Assembly: GCF_006715395.1 (NCBI RefSeq)
Contig: NZ_VFNC01000001.1
Location: forward strand, 4,092,001 to 4,156,000
Length of the DNA stretch: 64,000 nt
Direction of reading: 5' to 3'
Source: Streptomyces sp. SLBN-31
Lineage (GTDB): Bacteria; Actinomycetota; Actinomycetes; Streptomycetales; Streptomycetaceae
In this document: positions 8,212 through 16,991 of the stretch, one piece after another
How the letters are laid out: each line of letters begins with the position of its first letter
How positions within the stretch are numbered: the first letter of the stretch is position 1
Program-made: the position numbers and the translations under genes
Notes under the pieces: generated by a model
The model's input: only the letters and a program-made list of their open reading frames with translations
Databases searched by the model: none
Told to the model about the DNA's origin: nothing

Positions 8212-8475
8212 ATGAACAACCTGATCTACGAAGCCCGGATGGCTCTCCGTGACGTCATGGAAGTGAACATCTACAGCCAGGGAAACGACAAGGTCTATCT
8301 GACCGTTTTCCCGGAGCTGGTCTGGGAGGGCACGGAAAAGACGCAGCCGGAGAAGGTCGTGCGCAACGTCATCGGCCTGCTGCACGACATGGACCTGGAC
8401 GTCGCCGACGGCGAGGCGTCCGTGCGCACCCTGCTGGACGCCGGCCCCGTGGAGATCGTCCGCAAGGCCGCCTGA
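8212..8475 (+). CDS. Small protein of unknown function (87 aa)
   Basis: No family was recognised. The protein is slightly acidic, with a helix-rich start (MNNLIYEARMALRDVMEV) and alternating hydrophobic segments such as DKVYLTVFPELVWEG and EKVVRNVIGLLHDMDLDV. Its size resembles an acyl carrier protein, but there is no DSL phosphopantetheine motif, so that role is rejected. The ribosome site before ATG 8212 is weak (GGTGG). It stands alone between a putative StrR site and a hairpin, so it is likely a cluster gene under activator control. Codon use is ordinary for the window. Confidence 0.6.
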   Translation: MNNLIYEARMALRDVMEVNIYSQGNDKVYLTVFPELVWEGTEKTQPEKVVRNVIGLLHDMDLDVADGEASVRTLLDAGPVEIVRKAA

Positions 8476-8505
8476 CCGCGCCGCCCCCTCTTTTTTTCTT
8501 GTGTT

Positions 8506-8542
8506 GCGAGTGCCCGCGCCGACCACCGCCGCGGGCACTCGC
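8506..8542. terminator. Hairpin between convergent genes
   Basis: A 13-bp perfect stem (GCGAGTGCCCGCG at 8506-8518 with 8530-8542) and an 11-base loop, placed between the end of the 87-aa gene and the end of the multicopper oxidase gene. A T-run (8490-8497) lies before it on the + strand, so it may not act as a classical rightward terminator. Confidence 0.65.
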
Positions 8543-8552
8543 CGTTGCCGGG

Positions 8553-10490
8553 TCAGTGCTGGTGGCCGGCGTGGAGGTGGTCGGCGGGGCCGACCACCAG
8601 CGGGCGCACCATGTGCTGCTCGTGCTCCAGCATGTGGCAGTGGTGCACGCCGCGGCCGGTGACGGGGAAGCGGACCGCGACGGTGACCAGTTCGCCCGGG
8701 GTGCCGTTGGGGCCCAGCCGGATCTCTCCCGCGGTGCCCACCCGGATGACGTCCTTCTCACCGCGCTCGTGCGGTTCGAGTTCGGCCGCCTTCACAAACG
8801 CCACCGGTCTCGCCGTCCCGCGCACGGTGCGGTCGAAGCCGGTCACGTCGTAGTTGTCGCGGGAGAGCACCTGGAAGTGGGCCAGGTGGATGTGCATGGG
8901 ATGGGGGGAGGCGGCGAGGTTGAGGTACTTCCAGACCTCCACACTGTCGTGCGCCACGGTGAACGTCCGGCCGTCGTCGTAGTCCATCGCCGTGCGCCGC
9001 AGCGTCGTGAGGGTCCCGTCGGAGTCCTTGACCTGCACGATCCCCGCGGCAGGCAAGGTGATGCCCGCCGCGTCGGCCTCCATCACCTCCTCCATCTCCC
9101 ACAGTTCGGGCACGTTCGCCGCGCCCGGGCCGACCAGCACCACCCACCGGGGAGCGGCGTCGTGCGGCAGGTCGTGGTGGGTGATCCGCTCGAAGGTGGA
9201 GGACAGCACCTCAGGCGGCGCGGTGGAGCGGCCGGCTCGCTTGCGGTCGGCGACGCGGAACTGCATCACGTCGGGCTCCAGCAGATCGTTGCGGGTGCTC
9301 GAAGTGCCGGGCGGCACGCCCTCCATGGTGTTGACCAGCTTCACCGCCTGCCCGCGGAAGGCACTGAAGTCGACCAGGACGTCGGCGCGTTCGCCGGGGG
9401 AGAGGTTGAGCGCCCCCTCCACCGCCAGGGGCGCATCGAGCAGGCCCTGGTCGGTGCCGATGACCTTCAAGGCGCCCGGGACGGGCCGGCCGTCGGCCAG
9501 CAGCATCAGCCGGTAGATGCGGGAGTTGGCGGCGTTGGCGATCCGCAGCCGGTACCAGCGCGCATCCACCTCCAAATAGGGCCAGATCACGCCGTTGACC
9601 AGGGTGTAGGGGGCGGCGTGGGTGCGCATGAGCTTGGTGTTGACCATCTCCACCTTGTGCACCAGGCGCCCGGTGAGCGCACCCGAGGCATCCAGGTCGA
9701 AGTTGCGGTCGCTGAGGACCAGCGGCACCTCGTGCCGGCCCCGGGGCAGATCCAGGGCCTGCTCTTCTTCGTCGCGGCAGACGAACAGGCCGGCCAGACC
9801 GGCGTACACGCTGAAGCGGCTCACATGGTGGGTGTGGTCGTGGTACCACAGCGCCGTCGCGCTCTGGTCGTTCGGGTACGCCGACAACTGCACGTCGCCG
9901 GGCGCGAGAAGGTTCTCCATCCAGCCGTCGTTGCCGCCCCCGGTCAGCATGCCGTGCAGGTGCACCGCGGCCCACGGCTTAAGGCCGGCCACCCCGGGCA
10001 CCTCCTGGCAGCCCGCGGTGCCGGGATAGTTGGACAGCGGGTCGGGGGAGGGGCCGCCGGGCGCACCGAAGTCGACGGCGGTGACCGGAACCGTCCCCGT
10101 CAGCTCATTCTCCCAGGCGATACGCAGCCGGCGGCCGCGGACCGTCTCGATCGTCGGCCCCGGATAGCTTCCCTCATACGTCCACATCCGCACCGCGGGC
10201 ATGTCCGAGTGCACCCGCACGTCGGCGGTGCGCATCCGCACCGTCAGCTCGTCGTAATCGCCGCGCTCGACCGGCCGCAGCACCCGCGGGATGCGCAGCG
10301 GGTCGGTGAACTTCGTCAGCAGCAGCTTCTCCGCCGACGGCTCGGGCCCGCCGGGGCCCGCAGCGTGCGAAGCGCCGAAGGCGGAGTAGACGGGCACCAG
10401 CGAGGCCAGACCGGCCACGGCACCGCCACGCAGCAGCGTGCGCCGCTTGAACAGGGGCGAGTCGGGTATGTCGGCAGAGGGATTCTCCAT
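8553..10490 (-). CDS. Tat-exported multicopper oxidase (phenoxazinone synthase / CotA-like)
   Basis: 645 residues. The N-terminus has a twin-arginine signal, FKRRTLLRGGAVAGLASL (about 13-30), predicting folded export. Copper ligands are complete: HLHG and WYHDH in the first domain, HPMHIH near 560 and HCHMLEHEQHM near the C-terminus, including the axial Met. The three-cupredoxin arrangement with a long inserted linker fits bilirubin oxidase, CotA and phenoxazinone synthase. Since the cluster encodes 3-amino-4-hydroxybenzoate synthesis, oxidative coupling of an o-aminophenol is a reasonable role. The start at ATG 10490 keeps the signal peptide at the N-terminus; an upstream frame to 10547 is less likely. 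The ribosome site is weak. Confidence 0.85.
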   Translation of the reverse strand: MENPSADIPDSPLFKRRTLLRGGAVAGLASLVPVYSAFGASHAAGPGGPEPSAEKLLLTKFTDPLRIPRVLRPVERGDYDELTVRMRTADVRVHSDMPAVRMWTYEGSYPGPTIETVRGRRLRIAWENELTGTVPVTAVDFGAPGGPSPDPLSNYPGTAGCQEVPGVAGLKPWAAVHLHGMLTGGGNDGWMENLLAPGDVQLSAYPNDQSATALWYHDHTHHVSRFSVYAGLAGLFVCRDEEEQALDLPRGRHEVPLVLSDRNFDLDASGALTGRLVHKVEMVNTKLMRTHAAPYTLVNGVIWPYLEVDARWYRLRIANAANSRIYRLMLLADGRPVPGALKVIGTDQGLLDAPLAVEGALNLSPGERADVLVDFSAFRGQAVKLVNTMEGVPPGTSSTRNDLLEPDVMQFRVADRKRAGRSTAPPEVLSSTFERITHHDLPHDAAPRWVVLVGPGAANVPELWEMEEVMEADAAGITLPAAGIVQVKDSDGTLTTLRRTAMDYDDGRTFTVAHDSVEVWKYLNLAASPHPMHIHLAHFQVLSRDNYDVTGFDRTVRGTARPVAFVKAAELEPHERGEKDVIRVGTAGEIRLGPNGTPGELVTVAVRFPVTGRGVHHCHMLEHEQHMVRPLVVGPADHLHAGHQH

Positions 10491-10587
10491 CTGCCGGATA
10501 GTAGGCAATACCCGCTGCAAAGCCGCTCGAAGTCCCGTCCAGGGCACGGCAGTTCACCCCTGGCCGGAAAGGGCTTTTCTGTTGAGG

Positions 10588-10617
10588 CCGCCTCGCCCCG
10601 GCGGTGGGGCGAGGCGG
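10588..10617. terminator. Hairpin downstream of the YdhR-like gene
   Basis: A 12-bp GC-only stem (10588-10599 with 10606-10617) and a six-base loop, 33 bp past the stop of the leftward gene at 10651. No U-tract follows. Confidence 0.6.
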
Positions 10618-10650
10618 TGGTCAGGGCCGACGTGGCGGCAGCCTGCGGTG

Positions 10651-10959
10651 TCAGGTGTAGTAGGGCGAGTTCAGGTCGATGCTGGCGTCTTTGACGACGT
10701 CCCCGTCGAACAGGCGTGTCGTTGCCGGGGCTCCGGCCCGGCGGGCTTCTTCGGCGAAGGGGCCCTGGGCGAAGGCCAGGGCGTTCTGTGCGCTGTCGAA
10801 CTCGTAGAAGCCGCCGAGGGTGTGCGTTCCGATGCCGGACAGCCACGTCTTGCGGATCAGGCCCGGCGCGGTTTTCAGCGCCGCATTGATCTGGTGCCAG
10901 TCGAACTGATCGAACGGCACTGCCGTCTGGATCTCGGTGTAGAGAAAGGTCTTGCCCAT
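10651..10959 (-). CDS. YdhR-like small monooxygenase / dimeric alpha-beta barrel protein
   Basis: 102 residues, the usual length of the YdhR family. The pattern KTFLYTEIQTAVPFDQFDWH, then GLIRKTWLSG.GTHTLGGFYEFDS and ALAFAQGPF matches this ferredoxin-like dimeric fold, a relative of antibiotic-biosynthesis monooxygenases. Function in the family is mostly unproven. ATG 10959 is preceded by GGAGG. It diverges from a TetR gene, and two related palindromes lie in the shared promoter region, so it is very likely the repressor's target. Its link to the cluster chemistry is uncertain. Confidence 0.75.
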   Translation of the reverse strand: MGKTFLYTEIQTAVPFDQFDWHQINAALKTAPGLIRKTWLSGIGTHTLGGFYEFDSAQNALAFAQGPFAEEARRAGAPATTRLFDGDVVKDASIDLNSPYYT

Positions 10960-10997
10960 CACGGACCTCCGGTGTCGGGGGCTGTTCAGCCCGCACT

Positions 10998-11050
10998 ACT
11001 AGTACGTGCGTCCTAGTGGGGTGAGCATGGACTAGGATGGCCGTACTAGT
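10998..11050. promoter_or_regulatory. Paired TetR operators in a divergent promoter
   Basis: Two 20-bp dyads, 10998-11017 (ACTAGTACG...TCCTAGT) and 11031-11050 (ACTAGGA...GTACTAGT), separated by 13 bp. The second is the reverse complement of the first at 17 of 20 positions. Each is itself an imperfect palindrome with CTAG cores. They cover the promoter space of the YdhR-like gene and the TetR gene; the right site ends 13 bp before the TetR start codon. Confidence 0.8.
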
Positions 11051-11063
11051 CAAGGAGGTCGCG

Positions 11064-11636
11064 ATGGCCGCGGACACCAAGTCCCGCATGATCAGCGCAG
11101 CAATCGGACTCCTGCAGCGCCACGGCCTGGCAGCGATGTCCTTCACAGACGTCCTGGCCGAGAGCGGTGCCGCGCGGGGAGCGATCTATCACCATTTCCC
11201 GGGCGGCAAACAGCAACTCGCACTCGAAGCCGCCCGCCGCAACGCAGAGGACGTCCGCGGCCACCTGCACGAACTGCCGGCCCGCACGCCACGCGAAGTC
11301 GTGGAGGCGTTCCTTGCCGGCGTCCGCCCCGTGGTGCAGGCGTCCGCCGGGGGCGGCGGCTGCGCCATCGCGGCGGTCACCGTCGACGGCGGTGCGGCCA
11401 TCGCCGACCAGAGCAGCCTGCGCACGGTCGCGGCCGAAGCGTTCACCGGATGGGGCGGCGAGCTCGCCGGGAAACTCACCGCTGCCGGCATGAGCCCGTC
11501 CCAGGCCGCCGACCTGGCCACACTCATGATCGTCACACTCGAGGGTGCTCACATCCTGTGTCGCGCCGCCGGCAGCATCGCCCCTTTCGACCGGGCTGCT
11601 GCCGCCCTGCTCCACAACCTGCCGAGCACGCACTGA
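11064..11636 (+). CDS. TetR-family repressor
   Basis: 190 residues. The N-terminal helix-turn-helix is typical: KSRMISAAIGLLQRHGLAAM, then FTDVLAESGAARGAIYHHFP. The C-terminal half resembles the LmrA/YxaF-type ligand domain (GGCAIAAVTVDG). ATG 11064 is chosen because AAGGAGG lies five bases upstream; an earlier in-frame start at 11037 would overlap the operator. It probably represses itself and the divergent YdhR-like gene through the paired operators. The ligand is unknown. Confidence 0.88.
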   Translation: MAADTKSRMISAAIGLLQRHGLAAMSFTDVLAESGAARGAIYHHFPGGKQQLALEAARRNAEDVRGHLHELPARTPREVVEAFLAGVRPVVQASAGGGGCAIAAVTVDGGAAIADQSSLRTVAAEAFTGWGGELAGKLTAAGMSPSQAADLATLMIVTLEGAHILCRAAGSIAPFDRAAAALLHNLPSTH

Positions 11637-11992
11637 ACCGGTGCCGGACCACGACAGCGTGGCGCGCTGACACGATCAGGGCGTCTGCCCGGGCAGCCTT
11701 CACCGGCCTGCGGCGCCGTCGACTCGGTTCGCTGACCGAAGAGTTGGCCCAAGCGCGGAGGGCCGCCGAGGAGAGCCGGCTGCACGAGCGCCGAGGCCGC
11801 AGTCGGCTGCGGGCGGCCGGCGCCGGCCCGGGTCACCAGCTGGTGTTCACCGACGAGCACACCAACGCTGCACACCAGCAGCGGCGCCCCCTCCAGCGCT
11901 CCCTCGGATGCCCTGGTCTGCGACCGTGCCGCCGAGAGGTGAGACAACCCGGCAGGCCGACACGCCCCGCCCTCATGGGTACACAAGGCCCT
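11637..11992. other. Intergenic region, 356 bp, no gene recognised
   Basis: It lies between the ends of the TetR gene and the ABC exporter gene. Long frames pass through it on both strands but show no recognisable motif or plausible start. A + strand frame contains LTEELAQARRAAEESRLHER, helix-like and possibly a gene relic. No clear hairpin terminator was found. Confidence 0.4.
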
Positions 11993-13771
11993 TTAGACGG
12001 CTGCCATCTCGGTGTCCCGGCGCACCAGCGCGGCATAGCGGCCGCCCAGGGCGAGCAGTTCCTCGTGCGTGCCACGTTCGGCGATGCGCCCCCGATCCAG
12101 CACGATGATCTCGTCGGCGCCTCGGACCGTCGACAGCCGGTGGGCGACCGTGATGGTGGTACGGCCCGCGCTGGCGGCGTCGATGGCCTGCTGCACGGCC
12201 CGCTCGGTCTGGGTGTCCAGGGCGCTGGTGGCCTCGTCCAGGACCAGGACGGGCGGGTCGCGCAGCACGGCACGGGCGATCGCCAGCCGCTGCTTCTCCC
12301 CGCCGGAGAACCGATAACCCCGCTCGCCGACCACCGTGTCGTACCCCTCGGGCAGGGACATCAGATAGTCGTGGATGTGCGCCACCCGCGCCGCCGCGAC
12401 GAGTTCCTCGTCCGTCGCGTCGGGCTTGGCGAAGCGCAGGTTGTCGGCGACCGAGGCATGAAAGAGATACGACTCCTGGGAGACCACGCCGACCGCCGCC
12501 GACAGCGTCTCGAAGGACATCTCGCGCACGTCGACGCCGTCGATGGTGACGCTGCCCGAGGTGGTGTCGTACAGCCGCGGGATGAGATAGCTCAGCGTCG
12601 TCTTGCCCGAGCCGGTTCCCCCGACGACGGCCAGGCTGTGCCCGACGGGCACCGTCACGTCGATGCCGTCCAGGGTGAGCCGCTCGGCGCCGGCGTAGCG
12701 GAAGCAGACGTCGTGCAGGCGCACCTCGCCGCGCAGGTGCGCCGGCACCACCGGCCGCTCCGGCTCGGCGACGTCGACAGGCAGGTCGAGGTACTCGAAG
12801 ATCCGCCCGAACAGCTCCAGCGAGCTCTGGATGTCCAGACCGATCGTCAGCAGCCGCTGGGCGGGCCGGAACAGGATCTGCTGCAGGGTGACGAAGGCGA
12901 CCAGCTCGCCGATGGAGACGGACATGCGGCCGCCGCTCGCGGTCAGCCCGGCCACCCAGTAGATCACCGCGGGCATGGCCGCCATGACGACCCAGATGGT
13001 GGACTGGTACCACAGGCCCGCCGTGCTCGCGCGCACCTCGGTGTCGGTGAGCTTGCGGGACTGCGCGGCGAAGGCGTCGCTGAGCGACCGCGAACGGCCC
13101 ATGGTGTGCCCGAGGATGATGCCGCTGACCGACAGCGACTCCTGCACGTTGGAGGACAGGTCGGCGAACTGCCGCTGCCGCGACCGGGTCAGCACGCGCA
13201 GCTGGTCGCCGACATGGCGGCTGACCCACACGAATCCCGGCAGCACGACCAGTGACGCCAGGGTCAGGCGCCAGTCGAGCAGGACCATGGCGGTGACGGT
13301 GGCCAGCACGGTCGTCACGTCCGACACCAGCGCCGTCGCCGTCGTCGTCACGGTCACCTGCATGCCGCCGACGTCGTTGGCGATGCGGGACTGGACCTCA
13401 CCGGTACGGGTGCGGGTGAAGAACGCCAGTGACATGCGCTGCAGATGGGAGTAGACGGCGGTACGCAGATCGTGCATGACCAACTGCCCGACCCGCGCGG
13501 ACAGATAGGTCTGCCACACGTTGAAGGAACTGTTGGCCACCGCGACGGCGACCATGCCCAGGGCCAGCAGGGACAGCAGTCCGGTCCGGCCCTGCGGCAG
13601 CGCCACGTCGACGATCTCACGGATCAGGAAGGGGTTGATCAGGGAGACCAGCGAGGATGCCGCGACCAGGAACGCGACAGACAGAAGGCTCTTGCGGTAG
13701 GGGCGGAACAGCTTGAGGATGCGCCGCTTCTGCACGGGATGGCGGGCAGTGGCCGACCCGGTGGTCCTCAC
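11993..13771 (-). CDS. ABC exporter half-transporter (six-helix membrane domain fused to ATPase)
   Basis: 592 residues. The membrane domain (about 1-320) is followed by an ATPase with Walker A GGTGSGKTT, signature FSGGEKQRLAIARA, Walker B VLVLDEATSALD and the H-loop AHRLSTV. This is the MsbA/MDR type that works as a dimer to export lipophilic or drug-like molecules. The start is GTG 13771 after AAGGAG; the open frame reaches 14020 but the extra part is not membrane-like and overlaps the small gene at 13825. It may export the product or give self-resistance. A single half-transporter suggests a homodimer. Confidence 0.9.
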   Translation of the reverse strand: MRTTGSATARHPVQKRRILKLFRPYRKSLLSVAFLVAASSLVSLINPFLIREIVDVALPQGRTGLLSLLALGMVAVAVANSSFNVWQTYLSARVGQLVMHDLRTAVYSHLQRMSLAFFTRTRTGEVQSRIANDVGGMQVTVTTTATALVSDVTTVLATVTAMVLLDWRLTLASLVVLPGFVWVSRHVGDQLRVLTRSRQRQFADLSSNVQESLSVSGIILGHTMGRSRSLSDAFAAQSRKLTDTEVRASTAGLWYQSTIWVVMAAMPAVIYWVAGLTASGGRMSVSIGELVAFVTLQQILFRPAQRLLTIGLDIQSSLELFGRIFEYLDLPVDVAEPERPVVPAHLRGEVRLHDVCFRYAGAERLTLDGIDVTVPVGHSLAVVGGTGSGKTTLSYLIPRLYDTTSGSVTIDGVDVREMSFETLSAAVGVVSQESYLFHASVADNLRFAKPDATDEELVAAARVAHIHDYLMSLPEGYDTVVGERGYRFSGGEKQRLAIARAVLRDPPVLVLDEATSALDTQTERAVQQAIDAASAGRTTITVAHRLSTVRGADEIIVLDRGRIAERGTHEELLALGGRYAALVRRDTEMAAV

Positions 13772-13824
13772 CCTGGTCTCCTTCTCTTCGGTCGACTCCG
13801 GACGACGGCTGCTGCGGCCGGTTC

Positions 13825-14028
13825 TCACAGCTTGCTGACCAGCTCGTTCCACCGGGTCAGCTCCTCCTGCGACAGCGGCGGCAGGCACGGCGGTTCGCCA
13901 GGCGGGCTGACGTGCTGCGTCCAGGGAGTCGGCAGGTAGGTTCCGTACCAGCCGATCGCCATCCACATGAGCCCCTCGCCGAGGTTCCTGCCGATGGCCT
14001 TGAAGGCGGATGTGTGCCATGCCCGCAT
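13825..14028 (-). CDS. Small hypothetical protein (DUF6059-like)
   Basis: 67 residues with one hydrophobic stretch (GLMWMAIGWYGTYLP) and a proline-rich second half ending PPLSQEELTRWNELVSKL. This layout recalls the short DUF6059 proteins of Streptomyces, of unknown function, but the match is by eye. The start at ATG 14028 gives the usual length; a longer frame to 14085 lacks family-like sequence. It lies 53 bp upstream of the exporter gene and 100 bp downstream of the sulfonate permease gene. Confidence 0.5.
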   Translation of the reverse strand: MRAWHTSAFKAIGRNLGEGLMWMAIGWYGTYLPTPWTQHVSPPGEPPCLPPLSQEELTRWNELVSKL

Positions 14029-14128
14029 GTCGGTCTCCGTTTCGCCGGCCAACCCTTCACCGCCACCTTCGGCGAGGCCTCTCAAGAAGCGGCGGGCAAT
14101 CGCTCAAGCCCCGCTGGAGGCGCCGTCG

Positions 14129-15019
14129 TCAGCCCTTCACCAGCAGGCCGCGGCTGCGCAGCACCCAGCGTTCCAGCGGGCTGAACAGCAGCAGATCGAT
14201 GGCGATACCGACGGCGAGGATGAGCACGATGGCCTCGAACACCATCGCCGTGTCACTGGCATTGCGGCCGTTTTCCAGCAACTGCCCCAGTCCCACCCCC
14301 AGATCGGGGAACGAGGCGATGATCTCGGCGGCCATCAGGGAGCGCCAGGAGAACGCCCAGCCCTGTTTGAGCCCGGCGACGTAGCCGGGCAGCGCGGCGG
14401 GCAGGGTGACGTGCCAGATGCCGCGCAGTCCGGTGGCGCCCAGGGTGCGGCCGGCGCGCAGGAACAGCGGGGGCACCTGGTCGACGCCGGAGACGAGGCC
14501 GTTGGCGATGGAGGGGACGGCGCCGAGCAGGACGACGGCGTACATCATCTTGTTGTTCAGGCCCAGCCAGAGCACCGCGGGCGGCACCCACGCCACCGAC
14601 GGCAGGGACTGCAGGCCGGACAGGATGGGGCTGATCGCCGCCCGTACGACCTTCACCCTGGCCACCAGCAGTCCCAGTGGGGTGCCGATCGCGAGGGCCA
14701 GCAGGAAGCCGAGCAGGCCGCGGGAGAGCGAGGTCCAGATGTAGCCGAGCAGTTCGCCCTTCAGCCAGGCTTCCCGCAGGACCTGCCACACGGCGGCCGG
14801 GGCGGGCAGTTTGGTGGGATCGTCGACGAACTTCAAGGACACCAGGCCCTGCCAGAGGCCCAGCACCAGGGCGACGGCGATGACGGGCGGCAGCATCTTC
14901 TCGGTCAGGATCTGCCGCCACGGCGTGCGCGGCGCGGGCACCGTCTCCAACGCGTCCAGGCCCGCCTCCAGGCCGGACAGATCGCTGCCGTTGTCGACGG
15001 CGGTGTCAGGGCCGGCCAT
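14129..15019 (-). CDS. ssuC: Sulfonate-type ABC transporter permease
   Basis: 296 residues with about six membrane helices. The EAA-type loop for ATPase contact is visible as RAGRTLGATGLRGIWHVTLP. The family (SsuC/TauC/NrtB) forms the membrane channel for taurine, alkanesulfonate or nitrate import. It overlaps the end of the ATPase gene by 14 bp, so it is coupled. The gene order with the ATPase, the binding lipoprotein and cysN-cysD-cysC matches the sulfur gene order known from Streptomyces coelicolor, which favours a sulfur substrate. Confidence 0.85.
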   Translation of the reverse strand: MAGPDTAVDNGSDLSGLEAGLDALETVPAPRTPWRQILTEKMLPPVIAVALVLGLWQGLVSLKFVDDPTKLPAPAAVWQVLREAWLKGELLGYIWTSLSRGLLGFLLALAIGTPLGLLVARVKVVRAAISPILSGLQSLPSVAWVPPAVLWLGLNNKMMYAVVLLGAVPSIANGLVSGVDQVPPLFLRAGRTLGATGLRGIWHVTLPAALPGYVAGLKQGWAFSWRSLMAAEIIASFPDLGVGLGQLLENGRNASDTAMVFEAIVLILAVGIAIDLLLFSPLERWVLRSRGLLVKG

Positions 15020-15821
15020 GGCGGCGGATCTCCCCACGCAGCTCTTCGGTGATCTCGACGGCCAGTTCCGCCACGGCCATGTCCTCGATCCGGCGCGGCT
15101 GCGCCATGCCCACCCTCCACTGGCGGGTGACACGTCCCGGGCGGGAGGACAACAGCACCACCCGCTCGGCCAGGCGTACGGCCTCGCGCACGTTGTGCGT
15201 CACGAACAGCACCGACAGGCCCGTCTCGGCCCAGATGCGGGTCAGTTCGTCGTGCAGCACGTCCCGGGTGATGGCGTCCAGCGCGGCGAAGGGCTCGTCC
15301 ATCAGCAGCAGCCGGCTGTCCTGCGCGAGCGCCCGGGCCAGCGCCACGCGCTGGCGCATGCCGCCGGACAGCTCGTGCACCCGCTTGCCGTGCGCACCCT
15401 TGAGCCGCACCAGTTCCAGCAGCTCCTCGGCCCGCTCCCGCCGCTCGGAGCGGGCAACGCCACTGAGACGCAGGGCGAGTTCGATGTTCTTGCCCGCGCT
15501 CAGCCACGGGAACAGGGCGTGCTCCTGGAACATCAGCGCCGGGCGGCCGTCGGTGGTGATGGTGCCGGCGCTCGGTGTGTCCAGGCCGGCCACCAGATTC
15601 AGCAGGGTGGACTTGCCGCAGCCCGAGGCACCCAGCAGGGTGACGAACTCGCCGGGGGCGATGTCGAGGCTGATGTCGTCCAGCACGAGCTGCCCTGCGG
15701 CAGGGCCCGGGAACGACTTCGAGACGTGCGCGATGCGGGCGGCACACGGGGCCGTCCCGGCGGCCTCGGCCGCCGCGGGAGCCTCGGCGGCCGAGGCGGC
15801 TGTGGCGAGGGTCGTGGTCAT
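15006..15821 (-). CDS. ssuB: Sulfonate-type ABC transporter ATPase
   Basis: 271 residues. Walker A is LLGASGCGKSTLL, the signature LSGGMRQRVALARAL, Walker B LLLMDEPFAALD and the switch THNVREA, all intact. It belongs to the SsuB/TauB importer ATPase class. The N-terminal 25 residues are alanine-rich and extra to the core. ATG 15821 follows GGAGG at eight bases. It sits between the binding protein (37 bp) and the permease (overlap) in a leftward operon. Confidence 0.87.
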   Translation of the reverse strand: MTTTLATAASAAEAPAAAEAAGTAPCAARIAHVSKSFPGPAAGQLVLDDISLDIAPGEFVTLLGASGCGKSTLLNLVAGLDTPSAGTITTDGRPALMFQEHALFPWLSAGKNIELALRLSGVARSERRERAEELLELVRLKGAHGKRVHELSGGMRQRVALARALAQDSRLLLMDEPFAALDAITRDVLHDELTRIWAETGLSVLFVTHNVREAVRLAERVVLLSSRPGRVTRQWRVGMAQPRRIEDMAVAELAVEITEELRGEIRRHGRP

Positions 15822-15858
15822 GGTCGTCACCTCCTGGGAATCTGATCGAAAACCTGTG

Positions 15859-16962
15859 TCAGCGGGTGCCGAGACCGGCGTCGTCGACCGTGCTCCCGCC
15901 TGCGGCCCCAAGGACCTTGTTCAGGAGCGTGAGGTCGTAAATGCCCTTCAGATCGGGCTTGTTCAGCAATCCGGCCGTGACCGCGTGCTCCGCCTCGGCG
16001 TGCAGGGTGGCGGCCAGCGGATCGTCGGTGAAACGGATCGAGGACCACGCCGGGTCCAGGACGTTTGCCGGCAGGGCCTTGCCGGAGTCGGCGGCCAGCT
16101 GCTTGTTCGCCGCGGCCTTCGCCGCACCCGGGTTGGCGTTGATCCACCTATTGGACTCGACCGACGCCTTCAGCACCGCCTCCACGGCCCTCGGGTGCTC
16201 CCTGAGGAAGCTCTGCCGCACGATGACGTTGGTGATCACGAACTTCTTGCCGGGCCACAGCGTCGCCTCGTCCAGCAGCACCTTGCCGCCCTCGGCGACC
16301 AGCTTGGAGGCGGTCGGCTCGGGCACCCAGGCGCCGTCGACGGAGCCGGACTTGTAGGCATCCGGGGTGATCTTGTTGTCGGTGCGTACGACGGTCACAT
16401 CGCCCTTGCCGCTCTGGGCGTCGACCCTCCAGCCCTGTTCGGCGGCCCAGTTGAGGAAGGCCACGTCCTGGGTGTTGCCCAGCTGCGGGGTGGCGATCTT
16501 CTTGCCCTTGACGTCCTTCAACGACGTGATCTTCTTGGGGTTGACGACCAGCTTCACCCCGCCCGAGGCCGAACCGCCGATGATGCGCAGGCTCTTGCCG
16601 CCCGACTTGGTAAAGCCGTTGACCGCGGGGGAGGGGCCGATCCAGCCGATGTCGATGGAACCGGAGTTCAGCGCCTCGATCTCCGACGGCCCGGCGTCGA
16701 AGAGAGCGTACTCGGCCTTCGTGGCGCCCAGTTCCTTCTGGAACAGGCCCCGCTCACGGCCCACCAACGCGGTCGCGTGGGTCAGGTTGCCGAAGTAGCC
16801 GATCCTGACCGAGCCGAGAGCGTCGATCTTCTTCGCGCCGGCGGCGACCTTGGCGATGTCGTCGTCCTTGGCCTGGGACCCGTAGCCACAGGCGGCGAGG
16901 GCGAGCAGGGGGAGCATGGCCAGGGCCGCGAGGATGCGGCGCCGGGCGATGGTGGCAGACAC
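15859..16962 (-). CDS. ssuA: Sulfonate-type ABC transporter substrate-binding lipoprotein
   Basis: 367 residues. The signal peptide ends in the lipobox LALAACG (about 20-26), predicting an acylated cell-surface protein. The mature part has the SsuA/TauA pattern: VRIGYFGNLTHATALVGRE, then SGSIDIGWIGPSPAVNGF and a region with GSVDGAWVPEPTASKL. Members bind taurine, aliphatic sulfonates or sulfate esters. It lies 29 bp downstream of cysN and 37 bp upstream of the ATPase gene. The exact ligand cannot be read from sequence. Confidence 0.87.
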   Translation of the reverse strand: MSATIARRRILAALAMLPLLALAACGYGSQAKDDDIAKVAAGAKKIDALGSVRIGYFGNLTHATALVGRERGLFQKELGATKAEYALFDAGPSEIEALNSGSIDIGWIGPSPAVNGFTKSGGKSLRIIGGSASGGVKLVVNPKKITSLKDVKGKKIATPQLGNTQDVAFLNWAAEQGWRVDAQSGKGDVTVVRTDNKITPDAYKSGSVDGAWVPEPTASKLVAEGGKVLLDEATLWPGKKFVITNVIVRQSFLREHPRAVEAVLKASVESNRWINANPGAAKAAANKQLAADSGKALPANVLDPAWSSIRFTDDPLAATLHAEAEHAVTAGLLNKPDLKGIYDLTLLNKVLGAAGGSTVDDAGLGTR

Positions 16963-16991
16963 GGTAGACGTCCTCTCGAAGGGGAGCGTGC

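Noticed and set aside
8212..8475. The missing type II PKS acyl carrier protein
   Set aside because: The size is right, but there is no DSL-type serine motif or ACP helix pattern.
11993..14020. 675-aa version of the ABC exporter
   Set aside because: The first 83 residues are not membrane-like and overlap another small gene; GTG 13771 has a good ribosome site and gives the typical length.
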